Positions 7,944 through 15,592 of a stretch of 22,235 nucleotides of DNA are shown here, piece after piece. The stretch covers positions 8,792 to 31,026 of the forward strand of contig DCXR01000021.1 in NCBI GenBank assembly GCA_002329075.1, read 5' to 3'. Source of the stretch: Candidatus Neomicrothrix sp. UBA2131 (GTDB lineage Bacteria > Actinomycetota > Acidimicrobiia > Acidimicrobiales > MedAcidi-G1). The notes beneath the pieces were generated by a model. The model was not told where the DNA came from and ran no database searches. It worked only from the letters and a program-made list of their open reading frames with translations. The position numbers and the translations under genes were made by a program. Within the stretch, counting starts at the first letter, position 1. Each line of letters begins with the position of its first letter.

Positions 7944-8498
7944 ATGAGCGTCGACCAGTCAGCCACCTTCCTGACCCTGCTGGCCATGGTGGCCACCGGG
8001 ATCACGGTGGCCACCTGCGTCGCCCTCGCCACCGATTCGGGCAGGACCAGGTTGGCCCTGTTGGGCGATGCCCCCCTGCGTCTCGCCTTCGCTGTGGCGG
8101 CCACATCGGTAGCGGGAAGCCTCTATTTCTCCGAGGTGGCCGGCTTCACGCCCTGCGAACTCTGCTGGTACCAGCGGATAGCCATGTACCCCCTGGCCGT
8201 GATACTGGCTGTGGAGGTGGTGCGTCCCGGGGGCAACGTCGCCCGCTTTGTCCTTCCGCTGTCGATCGGTGGGGCTGCAGTCTCGATCTACCACTACCAA
8301 CTCCAGTTGTTCCCCGATCAGGGGTCCTCGTGCGATCCCGGTACATCATGTGTGTTCATGTGGGTTGATAAGTTCGGTTTCTTCTCGATTCCCCTCATGG
8401 CACTGGTCGGCTTCGCCACGGTGGCAACGCTCGTCGTGGCCAGCGGCAAACATGGTGGAGTCGACCGAACCGCTGCCGATCAGGAGGTCGGACGATAG
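7944..8498 (+). CDS. DsbB/BdbC-like disulfide bond formation membrane protein
   Basis: This 184-residue membrane protein passes electrons from periplasmic thiols to quinone. Four hydrophobic segments are visible, at about 8-30, 45-62, 80-93 and 100-117, with a further one near 147-167. The active-site pair is CELC (Cys71 and Cys74) followed by WYQR, the classic DsbB signature. A second pair, Cys130 and Cys136, lies in an external loop (SSCDPGTSC), as in BdbC-type proteins. The stop TAG is inside the start region of the TlpA-like gene, so the two are translationally coupled and likely partners. The ATG at 7944 gives a short N-terminus before the first helix. The protein is probably an oxidase for secreted or membrane-bound thioredoxin-like proteins. 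Confidence 0.9.
   Translation: MSVDQSATFLTLLAMVATGITVATCVALATDSGRTRLALLGDAPLRLAFAVAATSVAGSLYFSEVAGFTPCELCWYQRIAMYPLAVILAVEVVRPGGNVARFVLPLSIGGAAVSIYHYQLQLFPDQGSSCDPGTSCVFMWVDKFGFFSIPLMALVGFATVATLVVASGKHGGVDRTAADQEVGR
8482..8487 (+). promoter_or_regulatory. Strong Shine-Dalgarno (AGGAGG) pointing to an ATA start
   Basis: A perfect AGGAGG at 8482-8487 is followed after 7 nt by ATA at 8495, in frame with the TlpA-like protein. No ATG, GTG or TTG lies at a usable distance in that frame; the first alternative is TTG at 8552, 64 nt downstream of this site. Confidence 0.6.
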
Positions 8499-9136
8499 CT
8501 GCCAAGGCCACACGGTCAGGGAAGGGCTCACGTACGGGCCTCGCCATCGGGTTGGCGCTGGCTGCCGCTGTAGCCGTTGCATTCCTGGTGGCAATCACCA
8601 CGGGCGGCGAACCCGAAGCCCGTGATTCAGCCCAGGTGGGCTCCGTCGAAATCACCGGAAGCGCTCTGCCGCCGTTGCCCCGTTCCGGGACGGATCCTGC
8701 TGTCGGCATCGTGTCGCCATCGGTCAGGGCCACCACCTTCGACGAGACGTCGGTGACCCTCGAGGCCGACGGGAAGAAATCACTCGTCATCGGCTTCTTC
8801 ACCCACTGGTGCTCCCACTGCCGGGCCGAACTACCGACCCTGACGGCATGGCTGGATGCCAACGATCCCCCGGAGGGCGTCGAGGTCGTGGCGGTCTCCA
8901 CCTCTGTCGATTCCGGCGCCCCGAACCACCCACCCTCGGCCTGGTTCGAGGAGGTGGGATGGCCCGAGGTGGTGCTACGCGACTCCTCCACCAACGAGAT
9001 CGCCACCAGCTTCGGGCTGACCAGCTTTCCGTATTTCGTCGTCGTGGGACCCGACGGTCGTGTGCGCCTTCGGGCCTCCGGCGAACTGGACACCCAGCAG
9101 TGGGAGATACTCCTGGAGGAGGCTGCGGCACGATGA
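8495..9136 (+). CDS. Membrane-anchored TlpA-like thioredoxin
   Basis: This thiol-disulfide protein has its active site in HWCSHCRAELPTL, Cys106 and Cys109 when counted from 8495. A thioredoxin fold follows, with the cis-Pro segment TSFPYFVVV. From 8495 the N-terminus reads AAKATRSGKGSRTG, positively charged, then about 20 hydrophobic residues: an ideal signal anchor. The only problem is that the first codon is ATA, though a perfect AGGAGG stands 7 nt upstream. The conventional start, TTG at 8552, would remove the charged segment and has no Shine-Dalgarno. I therefore place the start at 8495 (213 residues) and keep 8552 (194 aa) as fallback. It overlaps dsbB upstream and the next gene downstream (ATGA), and probably exchanges electrons with the DsbB-like protein outside the membrane. 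Confidence 0.85.
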   Translation: MAAKATRSGKGSRTGLAIGLALAAAVAVAFLVAITTGGEPEARDSAQVGSVEITGSALPPLPRSGTDPAVGIVSPSVRATTFDETSVTLEADGKKSLVIGFFTHWCSHCRAELPTLTAWLDANDPPEGVEVVAVSTSVDSGAPNHPPSAWFEEVGWPEVVLRDSSTNEIATSFGLTSFPYFVVVGPDGRVRLRASGELDTQQWEILLEEAAAR

Positions 9137-10773
9137 GCCACGGAGGAAAGCTTGCAGCCCGATCTCTGAAGAACGCCGGCGTCGGCGCCATCTTCACGCT
9201 GACCGGCGGCCATATCATGCCGATCCTCGACGGAGCCCTCGACGAGGACATCCCGGTCATCGACGTGCGTCACGAGCAGGCCGCGGTCCACGCCGCCGAC
9301 GCCTACAGCCGCCTCAACCCGGGGCGCATGGGCTGCGCCGTCCTGACCGCCGGACCGGGTGTCACCGACGGGGTGACCGGCATCGCCAACGCCTGGAGGG
9401 CCAACAGTCCGATCCTCGTCATCGGCGGCCAGGGGCCGTTCTCCAACCTGCGCCGTGGCTCACTCCAGGAGATGGACCATGTCGGGATGATCCGACCCAT
9501 CAGCAAGTGGGCCGACGCCTGCTACCAGACCGACCGCATCCCCGAGTACGTCGAGATGGCGGTGCGGGCCGCCGTGTCCGGCGTACCGGGGCCGGCGTTC
9601 CTCGAGATCCCGATGGACGTCCTCATGGCCCCCGCCTCGCTCGACGACGCCCGCTTCCCCACCGTTCGCGCCACGCCGCCGACGGTCCACCCCGACCCCG
9701 CCGACATTCAGGCCGCATTCGACGCGTTGGCGGCCGCCGAGCGGCCGGTGCTGCTGGGCGGGACCGGCGTCAAGTGGTCGCGGGGCGGTGCAGCACTCGC
9801 CCGCTTCGCCGAGGCCACCCGGATCCCCGTCTACCTCAACGGCATGGGGCGGGGCATGCTGCGCGCCGACCACCCGCAGTTCTTCAACCGCACCCGCCGC
9901 CAGGCGATGCAGGACTGCGACGTCTTCCTGCTGGTCGGCTCTCCGCTCGACTTCCGGTTGAAGTTCGGCGCCTCGGTACCCGCCGACACCCGGATCGTCC
10001 AGTTGGACATGGACGCCACGCTGATCGGCCAGAACCGCTCCGCCGACGTGGGCGTGGTCGGCAACATCGGCGTCGCACTCGACCAGATGACCGACCTGAC
10101 AGAGGCGTCTGGCCCGACCCTCGACTTCGGTGCATGGAGTGACCGCCTGCGGGTCGACGAGGACGCTGCCGCCGCAGCCCTCGAGTCACAGCTCACCTCC
10201 GACGAGAGCCCCATCGATCCCCTGCGCTTCGCCGCTGAGATCCGCGACTTCATCGACGAGGACACGATCCTCATCGGCGACGGGGGCGACATCGTGGCGC
10301 AGTCGTCGAAGGTGATCCCGGTCCTGAGGGAGAACTGCTGGATGGATCCCGGTCCGCTCGGCACGCTGGGCGTCGGCATGCCGTTCGCCCTCGCCGCCCA
10401 GCACTCGTTCCCCGACCGGCGCGTCCTGATCATCTACGGCGACGGGGCGTTCGGACTCAACGGCTTCGAGTACGACACGGCGGTCCGATTCGGCCTGCCC
10501 ATCGTCGGCATCGTGGGCAACGACGCCGCCTGGGGACAGATGCTGCGACCCCTGGTCGGCATCTACGGAGCCGACCGGAAGGTTGCCGTCGACCTGGCCC
10601 CGACCCGCTACGACCGGGTGGTCGAGGCGCTCGGTGGCCACGGCGAGTTCTGCGAGCACCCCGGCGAGATCCGCCCGGCCCTGGAACGGGCGTTCGCCTC
10701 CGGGAAGCCGGCGCTGGTCAACGTGATGATCCGCAAGGACGAGGGCGCCCCGAAGGGCAGCACCTACGTGTAG
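9133..10773 (+). CDS. ThDP-dependent acetolactate synthase-like / 2-hydroxyacyl-CoA lyase-like enzyme
   Basis: This 546-residue protein has all three domains of the thiamine-diphosphate decarboxylase/synthase family. The N-terminal Pyr domain has GGHIMPILDG and the catalytic Glu48 in VRHEQAAVHAADAY. A central domain (about 190-330) follows. The C-terminal PP domain has YGDGAFG (GDG at 436-438) and IVGND with Asn463. It resembles mycobacterial IlvG (Rv1820) in GPLGTLGVG and ALGGHGEF-x-PGEIRPALERAFASGKPALVNV. The same family includes oxalyl-CoA decarboxylase and 2-hydroxyacyl-CoA lyases, so acetolactate synthesis is not assured. There is no regulatory subunit gene nearby, which argues against a main biosynthetic IlvB role. 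The ATG overlaps the TlpA-like stop by four bases. It ends 7 bp from the convergent sulfurtransferase gene. Confidence 0.88.
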   Translation: MSHGGKLAARSLKNAGVGAIFTLTGGHIMPILDGALDEDIPVIDVRHEQAAVHAADAYSRLNPGRMGCAVLTAGPGVTDGVTGIANAWRANSPILVIGGQGPFSNLRRGSLQEMDHVGMIRPISKWADACYQTDRIPEYVEMAVRAAVSGVPGPAFLEIPMDVLMAPASLDDARFPTVRATPPTVHPDPADIQAAFDALAAAERPVLLGGTGVKWSRGGAALARFAEATRIPVYLNGMGRGMLRADHPQFFNRTRRQAMQDCDVFLLVGSPLDFRLKFGASVPADTRIVQLDMDATLIGQNRSADVGVVGNIGVALDQMTDLTEASGPTLDFGAWSDRLRVDEDAAAAALESQLTSDESPIDPLRFAAEIRDFIDEDTILIGDGGDIVAQSSKVIPVLRENCWMDPGPLGTLGVGMPFALAAQHSFPDRRVLIIYGDGAFGLNGFEYDTAVRFGLPIVGIVGNDAAWGQMLRPLVGIYGADRKVAVDLAPTRYDRVVEALGGHGEFCEHPGEIRPALERAFASGKPALVNVMIRKDEGAPKGSTYV

Positions 10774-10780
10774 GGGTTGC

Positions 10781-11593
10781 TCAGGGGCCGGTGGACGCTG
10801 GCCGATCGGTGGCGCTCCACTGTGACCATGATCCAACGTAGAGGCGACCGCGACCCAGCCCGGCGTGCTCCATGGCGATCAGGTCGTGGCAGGCGCTGAC
10901 CCCCGATCCGCAGTAGGCGACCACCTCGGCGGCGTCCGTGACTCCGAGCGCTGCGTAGTGGCCCCGCAGGTCGTCGGGCGACCGGAACCGGCCCTCATCG
11001 AGGTTGGCGGCGAACGGGGCGTTGCGGGCACCGGGAACGTGCCCCGGCCGCGGATCTACCGGCTCGGTCTCACCGCGGAACCGCTCCGGACCACGGGCGT
11101 CGATGAGGATGCCGGTCGCTGCGTGCTCCGCCACCTCCCCGATGTCGACGAAGGCGCCATCGGGCCATGGTCGAACCGGGCAGTCGACGGCGGGGCGCTT
11201 CACCGCACCGGTCTCCAGCGGACCGTCCCAGGCCTGCAGGCCACCGTTCAGCAGCATCGCCTCCCAGCCGAGCACCCGCAGCATCCAGACCAGACGGCCG
11301 GCGCTCATGCCCCCGTTGTCGTCGTAGGCGACGATCACGTCATCCGGGCCGATGCCGAGGGCGCCGAGGGCGACGGCGAAGTCCTCTGCCGGGGGAAGCG
11401 GGTGGCGGCCGGCCTCGGGGCTGGGCGGCGCCGTCAGGTCACGGTCGAGGTCGACGAAGATCGCCCCGGGAACGTGTCCGGCCTCGTACGCCTCTCGTCC
11501 CGACCTGCCATCGAGGTACCAGCGCACGTCGCAGACGACGACGTGGAGGTGCGGGACCTCCTCGGCTTCGACGATCACCCCGAGCGGTTGCAC
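10781..11593 (-). CDS. Two-domain rhodanese (thiosulfate/3-mercaptopyruvate sulfurtransferase)
   Basis: This protein of about 270 residues moves a sulfane sulfur from thiosulfate or 3-mercaptopyruvate to an acceptor thiol. The inactive N-terminal rhodanese domain has CDVRWYLDGRSGREAYEAGH then VPGAIFVDLDRDL. The catalytic domain has LIDARGPERFRGE, HVPGARNAPF and the active-site loop YCGSGVSA with Cys228. CG-GV-A loops are more typical of mercaptopyruvate sulfurtransferases than of thiosulfate enzymes. The start is uncertain: I chose GTG at 11593, which leaves a 25-bp gap after the amidase stop; GTG at 11578 is nearly as good, and neither has a clear Shine-Dalgarno. It is the last gene of the minus-strand operon and its role there is unclear. 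Confidence 0.88.
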   Translation of the reverse strand: MQPLGVIVEAEEVPHLHVVVCDVRWYLDGRSGREAYEAGHVPGAIFVDLDRDLTAPPSPEAGRHPLPPAEDFAVALGALGIGPDDVIVAYDDNGGMSAGRLVWMLRVLGWEAMLLNGGLQAWDGPLETGAVKRPAVDCPVRPWPDGAFVDIGEVAEHAATGILIDARGPERFRGETEPVDPRPGHVPGARNAPFAANLDEGRFRSPDDLRGHYAALGVTDAAEVVAYCGSGVSACHDLIAMEHAGLGRGRLYVGSWSQWSATDRPASTGP

Positions 11594-11618
11594 CGGACGA
11601 TGTTGGCAGACCGGGCCG

Positions 11619-12998
11619 TCAGGGGGCGACCAGCGGCCAGGGTCCAACCTGCTCCCAGGCGGCGGCGAGGCCGAGCACGGTGCGGTCCTCGTGCTGGCGG
11701 CCCATGAGTTGGAGTCCCACCGGCAGGCCGTCGACCAGCCCGGCCGGCACCGAGACCGCCGGGTTGCCCGAGACGTTGGCCGGGATGGTCAGGGCGCCGT
11801 TGTTGCCCGGCGGTGCCTTCTCCCCGGCGACGCGGGTGTTCGACTCGACCTCGGCGGGGAACGCCACGTCGGGGTTCGATGAACAGATCACGATGTCCAC
11901 CTGGTCGAACAGGGCCGCCATGCGCTCGTTGGCCTCGGTCCGTCCGGCCTCGACGCGGGCGGCGACTCCGAGGTCGAAGCGTTCGAGGCCCATGCGCATC
12001 CCGAAGGCCATCGAGGTCGTCATCTGCTCCTCGCAGCCGGGCCAGAGGTCTCCGACCTTCTGGTAGAGGCCCACCTGGTTGGCGATCGCCCATTCCCAGT
12101 CGATGCGCTGCAGCGACACCCCGACGTCAACGAGATCGAGTCCCAGGGCGTCGACCAGTCGGTGGCCGGCATCCAGCACTCGCTCACGGACCGCATCGGC
12201 GAGGATCGCCGATCCGAGGTCCGGGGAGATGCACACCCGCAGGCCGCGTAGGTCGGCCGCACTGAGACCGGCCTCCCAGCCCTCCTCGGCAGGGAGGCTG
12301 TAGGGGTCACGGGCGTCGAAGCCGGCGCACACGTCGTAGAAACGCGCCGCATCCCGGACCGAACGGGCGAGGCATCCCGAAACGACGGTCATGGGGGCGA
12401 TCGCGGTGTGGGGGCCCCGGGGGATCCGACCGGCGGTGCCCTTCATGCCGACCAGGCCACAGAAGCCTGCCGGGATGCGGATCGACCCGCCCCCGTCGCC
12501 GCCCGTGGCGATGGGCACGAGGCCGCCGGTCACCGCCGCGGCGCTGCCACCCGACGACCCGCCCGGCGTCGCGTCCCGCCGCCAGGGGTTGCGGGTGATC
12601 CCGTTGAGCTTCGTGGTGCTGCAGTTGAGGCCACCGAACTCGCTGGCGGTCGTGAGGCCGACCAGGTTGGCCCCGGCAGCCTTGAGACGGGCGATCATCG
12701 TGCCGTCGTGTGGAGCGGTGCGGCCCGCGAACAGCAGCGACGCATGCGTGTCGGGCCACCCCTCGACCTGATGCAACTCCTTGACGCCAACGGGTACACC
12801 ACCCAGCGGCAACGACACGTCGGCTGTCTCGGCGCGGTCGAGTGCCCCCTCGGCGTCCACGAACGAGAAGGCGTTCAGGTCGCTGGACTCGATCGCCGCC
12901 AGTGCCGCACGGACCTCGTCGACGGGCGACCGCTCGCCGCTCCGGAAGGCCTCGACCAGCGACACGACATCGCCCTGCCATGTCCCGTCCACTGTCAC
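11619..12998 (-). CDS. Amidase-signature family hydrolase
   Basis: This 459-residue enzyme hydrolyses an amide bond; the substrate is unknown. The Ser-cisSer-Lys triad of the amidase-signature family is complete: Lys73 in GVPVGVKELHQVEG, cis-Ser148 in TPGGSSGGSAAAV and nucleophile Ser172 in GGDGGGSIRIPAG. The two serines are 24 residues apart, as in fatty acid amide hydrolase. The tail PANVSGNPAVSVPAG and GLPVGLQLMGR is standard. It is not GatA: no gatC or gatB is near and the sequence is closer to the broad catabolic amidase branch. The GTG at 12998 overlaps the alcohol dehydrogenase stop (GTGA), so it is translated in tandem with that gene. Confidence 0.9.
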   Translation of the reverse strand: MTVDGTWQGDVVSLVEAFRSGERSPVDEVRAALAAIESSDLNAFSFVDAEGALDRAETADVSLPLGGVPVGVKELHQVEGWPDTHASLLFAGRTAPHDGTMIARLKAAGANLVGLTTASEFGGLNCSTTKLNGITRNPWRRDATPGGSSGGSAAAVTGGLVPIATGGDGGGSIRIPAGFCGLVGMKGTAGRIPRGPHTAIAPMTVVSGCLARSVRDAARFYDVCAGFDARDPYSLPAEEGWEAGLSAADLRGLRVCISPDLGSAILADAVRERVLDAGHRLVDALGLDLVDVGVSLQRIDWEWAIANQVGLYQKVGDLWPGCEEQMTTSMAFGMRMGLERFDLGVAARVEAGRTEANERMAALFDQVDIVICSSNPDVAFPAEVESNTRVAGEKAPPGNNGALTIPANVSGNPAVSVPAGLVDGLPVGLQLMGRQHEDRTVLGLAAAWEQVGPWPLVAP

Positions 12999-14098
12999 GA
13001 TCCGCCGACCTCGAGGACCGTGCGGATGCCGTCCGCCCGGCGGAGCCGGTCGAGGCCCTCATTGACCTCGGACAGGTCGAACCGGTGGCTGATCATCGAC
13101 TCGAGATCGAGTCGGCCCGACCGCCAGGCAGCGAGCAACATCGGAATGTCGCGCTGCGGGTGGCAGTCGCCCAACAGGGTGCCGACCATGCGCTTGCCCT
13201 GCAAGGAGAACATCACCGGCAGGAACTCGATGGTCGCCATCGAGGCGTCGACGCCCACGACCACAGTCGTGCCATGGCGGCGCGTGGAATCGAGGCAGGT
13301 CGAAACCAGTGCGGCGATACCGGCCGCCTCGAAGGCGTAGTCGACTCCGATACCGGCCGTGGCCTCCACCGCCCGGGCGACGACGTCGTCCTCCATCGGG
13401 TCGACTGTGAGCGTGGCGCCGAAGTGCAGTGCGGCGTCCCGGCGTCCCGCCACCGGATCCGACACGATGACCTGCGAAGCGCCGGCCAGCCGGGCCCCCT
13501 GCACGACAGAGATGCCGATCCCGCCGAGGCCGACGACCAGCACCGTCGCCCCGGGTTCGACCTGAGCGGTGTTGACCACGGCGCCCACACCGGTCTGGAC
13601 TGCGCAGCCGATGACGCAGGCGATTTCCAGCGGCGTGTCCGGGTCGAGGCGAACCACGCCTCGCTCCCTCACAACGGTGAACTCGCTGAAGGCCCCGACC
13701 CCCACGCCCTGCTTCACCAGACGGCCGGCCCTCGAGAACGGCGTGGTGCCATCGGGCCGCGTCCCGGCAAGGAGCGAATGCGCCTCGGCACATGCCGTGG
13801 GCTCGCCCCGGGAACACCAGTAGCAGTGGCCGCAAGGTGCCAGCGGAGTGAGCATCACACGGTCGCCGACCGCCACGGTCGTCACCGTCGAGCCGACTGC
13901 GGCCACGGTGCCCGCCGCCTCGTGGCCCAGGATGATCGGCTCATCGGGCTCCAGCCCGGCGTCCAGGAAGGACAGGTCCGAGTGGCAGATGCCGCAGTGC
14001 GACACGCGCACCAGGACCTCGTCGGCCCTGGGCTCCTCGACCTCGACGTCGTCGACGAGGAGGAGGTGGTTCAGTCCTTCGTGGAGTGCGGCTCGCAT
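12995..14098 (-). CDS. Zinc-dependent alcohol dehydrogenase (class III-like)
   Basis: This 367-residue medium-chain dehydrogenase oxidises an alcohol with an NAD-type cofactor. Catalytic zinc ligands are Cys38 (CGICHSDLSF), His59 with Glu60 (LGHEAAG) and the Cys of VIGCAVQTG. Structural zinc is bound by Cys89, Cys92, Cys95 and Cys103 (CGHCYWC...TAC). The Rossmann motif is VVGLGGIGISVVQGA, followed by VIVSDP, where the Asp favours NAD. The ATG at 14098 gives the standard N-terminus MRAALHEG and has GGAAGGG just upstream; the open frame further upstream is unmatched. It heads the operon continuing into the amidase and sulfurtransferase. A 21-bp dyad lies 15 bp upstream and may control it. The substrate is unknown. 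Confidence 0.92.
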   Translation of the reverse strand: MRAALHEGLNHLLLVDDVEVEEPRADEVLVRVSHCGICHSDLSFLDAGLEPDEPIILGHEAAGTVAAVGSTVTTVAVGDRVMLTPLAPCGHCYWCSRGEPTACAEAHSLLAGTRPDGTTPFSRAGRLVKQGVGVGAFSEFTVVRERGVVRLDPDTPLEIACVIGCAVQTGVGAVVNTAQVEPGATVLVVGLGGIGISVVQGARLAGASQVIVSDPVAGRRDAALHFGATLTVDPMEDDVVARAVEATAGIGVDYAFEAAGIAALVSTCLDSTRRHGTTVVVGVDASMATIEFLPVMFSLQGKRMVGTLLGDCHPQRDIPMLLAAWRSGRLDLESMISHRFDLSEVNEGLDRLRRADGIRTVLEVGGS

Positions 14099-14113
14099 CG
14101 ACCCTTCCCTATC

Positions 14114-14134
14114 GTTGACCAGCAACTGGCCAAC
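14114..14134. promoter_or_regulatory. Imperfect inverted repeat, candidate operator of the ADH operon
   Basis: The arms are GTTGACCAG (14114-14122) and CTGGCCAAC (14126-14134), separated by CAA. Eight of nine positions pair. The dyad lies 15 bp upstream of the dehydrogenase ATG in the 188-bp gap shared with the divergent transporter. Symmetric GTTG-CAAC arms suit a dimeric regulator. No regulator gene adjoins it. Confidence 0.45.
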
Positions 14135-14274
14135 AGTGTTGTCGGTCGTGGTCGCAAGGCGCCAATCGCACCATTGTCGAAGGTGCTTCGATGTGGGGTT
14201 CAGCAGTTCCGGCCGCCGGCAAAGGCGAGTGCGGCAAGGTCGGTGGTGGTGGTCTCGGTCCGCAAACTGCTGGG

Positions 14275-14280
14275 TAGCGT
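14275..14280 (+). promoter_or_regulatory. -10 element (TAGCGT) giving a leaderless MFS transcript
   Basis: TAGCGT fits TANNNT and is followed by exactly 6 nt and then the ATG at 14287, so the predicted start site is the first base of the coding region. No Shine-Dalgarno is visible, in agreement with a leaderless message. Confidence 0.45.
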
Positions 14281-14286
14281 CCCGCA

Positions 14287-15561
14287 ATGCCTGCTCGTCC
14301 CGGTGCCCGACCGGCGCGCCGTTCGCCCTCCGGCTTCTACGGCTGGTGGATGGTCGGGCTGGCCAGCCTCGTCGGCGTGCTCACCGGGCCCGGTCAGTCC
14401 ATCGGGGTCTCGGTGTTCCGACAACACCTGTCCGACGGGCTCCGACTCTCCGATTCGGCCATCGCCACCGCCTACCTCGTGGGAACCCTGGCCTCGTCGA
14501 CATTCCAGCCCCGGATCGGCCGCTGGGTGGACGAGGTGGGCGTACGACGGGCGTCGACGACCTTCGGGTTCGCCTTCGCAATCGTCCTCGCCCACATGTC
14601 GCTGGTTCGGGGCGTGGTGTGGTTGGCAATCGGGTTCTTCGGCATTCGACTGCTCGGCCAGGGGGCCCTGAGCCTCACGTCGAACGTGGCAGTCATGCAC
14701 TGGTTCGACCGTCGCCGCGGCTTCGCTGTCGGCGTCAAGATGACCGTGACCCTGGGTGGGATGGCCTTCATTCCGGTCCTGTTGGCGTTCGCCATCGACG
14801 CATGGGGTTGGCGCAACGCCTGGTTGGTCGCCGCGGTAGCCATCGTCGTCACGGTTGTGCCGATCGGCTGGTTCGGGTATGTAGACCGGCCCGCCGACCT
14901 GGGACAGCAGACGGACGGCGCTCCCCCGGACCCGGGTGGTCGACCTGCTTCGACGCTCCCGTCCGTCACGCGAGCCATGGCACTCCGCTCACCGGCCTTC
15001 TGGACCCTCGCTGCGGTGGTCGCGACCAATTCCGTGCTCGGCACCGGCCTGCTGTTCCACCAGACCAACCTGCTCGGCGAGATCGGCTACTCGAACGCGC
15101 AGGCCGCCGCCATGTTCCTGCCGCAGGCGGTCGGCGCCGTCATCGGCGGCCTGGCGTTCGGATGGCTCACCGACCGGGCGGCACGGCCCCTCCTCCCGGC
15201 GACTGTGGCGTTGCTCCTGGCCACCACGACGTTCCTCGGCGGCACTTCGACGGCCTTCTCCGCCGTGCTCCTCTACTCGGTGATCCTGGGGTTGTGCATG
15301 GGAAGCGGCGCCGCCGTACAGAGTTCCCTGCTCCCGGCGCTCTACGGCGTGGGGCACATAGGTTCCATCTCGGGAACGATCGGCTTCATCAGCGTGCTGG
15401 CCTCGGCGATGGGCGCCCTGACTTTTTCGGTCGGGAGCTCGGTGTTCGGTGGTTACCGGAGTGCCAGCCTCTGGTTCACCCTGCTGCCGCTGGTGGTCGC
15501 TGTCGTGGCAGTGGTGTTCCGGCGTTGGCTTGCCGTCGAACCAGCAGGTTCGACTTCGTAG
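14287..15561 (+). CDS. MFS transporter (monocarboxylate/OFA-like)
   Basis: This 424-residue protein has about twelve hydrophobic segments in two halves separated by a hydrophilic linker (about 200-230, YVDRPADLGQQTDGAPPDPG). The N-terminus is basic, then FYGWWMVGLASLVGVLTGPGQSIGVSVF, very like oxalate:formate and monocarboxylate porters. The loop GRWVDEVGVRRAS is the major-facilitator motif between helices 2 and 3, and GWLTDRAARP is its partner in the second half. It probably moves an organic acid or similar small anion by secondary transport. It is divergent from the alcohol dehydrogenase operon and convergent with the flavin monooxygenase gene, so it may import or export the substrate of those enzymes; this is inference. 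Confidence 0.88.
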   Translation: MPARPGARPARRSPSGFYGWWMVGLASLVGVLTGPGQSIGVSVFRQHLSDGLRLSDSAIATAYLVGTLASSTFQPRIGRWVDEVGVRRASTTFGFAFAIVLAHMSLVRGVVWLAIGFFGIRLLGQGALSLTSNVAVMHWFDRRRGFAVGVKMTVTLGGMAFIPVLLAFAIDAWGWRNAWLVAAVAIVVTVVPIGWFGYVDRPADLGQQTDGAPPDPGGRPASTLPSVTRAMALRSPAFWTLAAVVATNSVLGTGLLFHQTNLLGEIGYSNAQAAAMFLPQAVGAVIGGLAFGWLTDRAARPLLPATVALLLATTTFLGGTSTAFSAVLLYSVILGLCMGSGAAVQSSLLPALYGVGHIGSISGTIGFISVLASAMGALTFSVGSSVFGGYRSASLWFTLLPLVVAVVAVVFRRWLAVEPAGSTS

Positions 15562-15578
15562 GAGGCGATCCCGCCAGT

Positions 15579-15591
15579 TCCGGCTGCCGGA
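15579..15591. terminator. Small GC hairpin between convergent genes, weak terminator candidate
   Basis: TCCGG (15579-15583) and CCGGA (15587-15591) pair around a 3-nt loop in the 31-bp gap between the MFS gene and the convergent monooxygenase. There is no T-tract on either strand, so the call is weak. Confidence 0.25.
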
Positions 15592-15592
15592 C

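Noticed and set aside
12842..14671. 609-codon plus-strand frame across the amidase and ADH genes
   Set aside because: It runs antisense to two well-supported genes; composition is Arg/His/Pro-rich and it has no domain.
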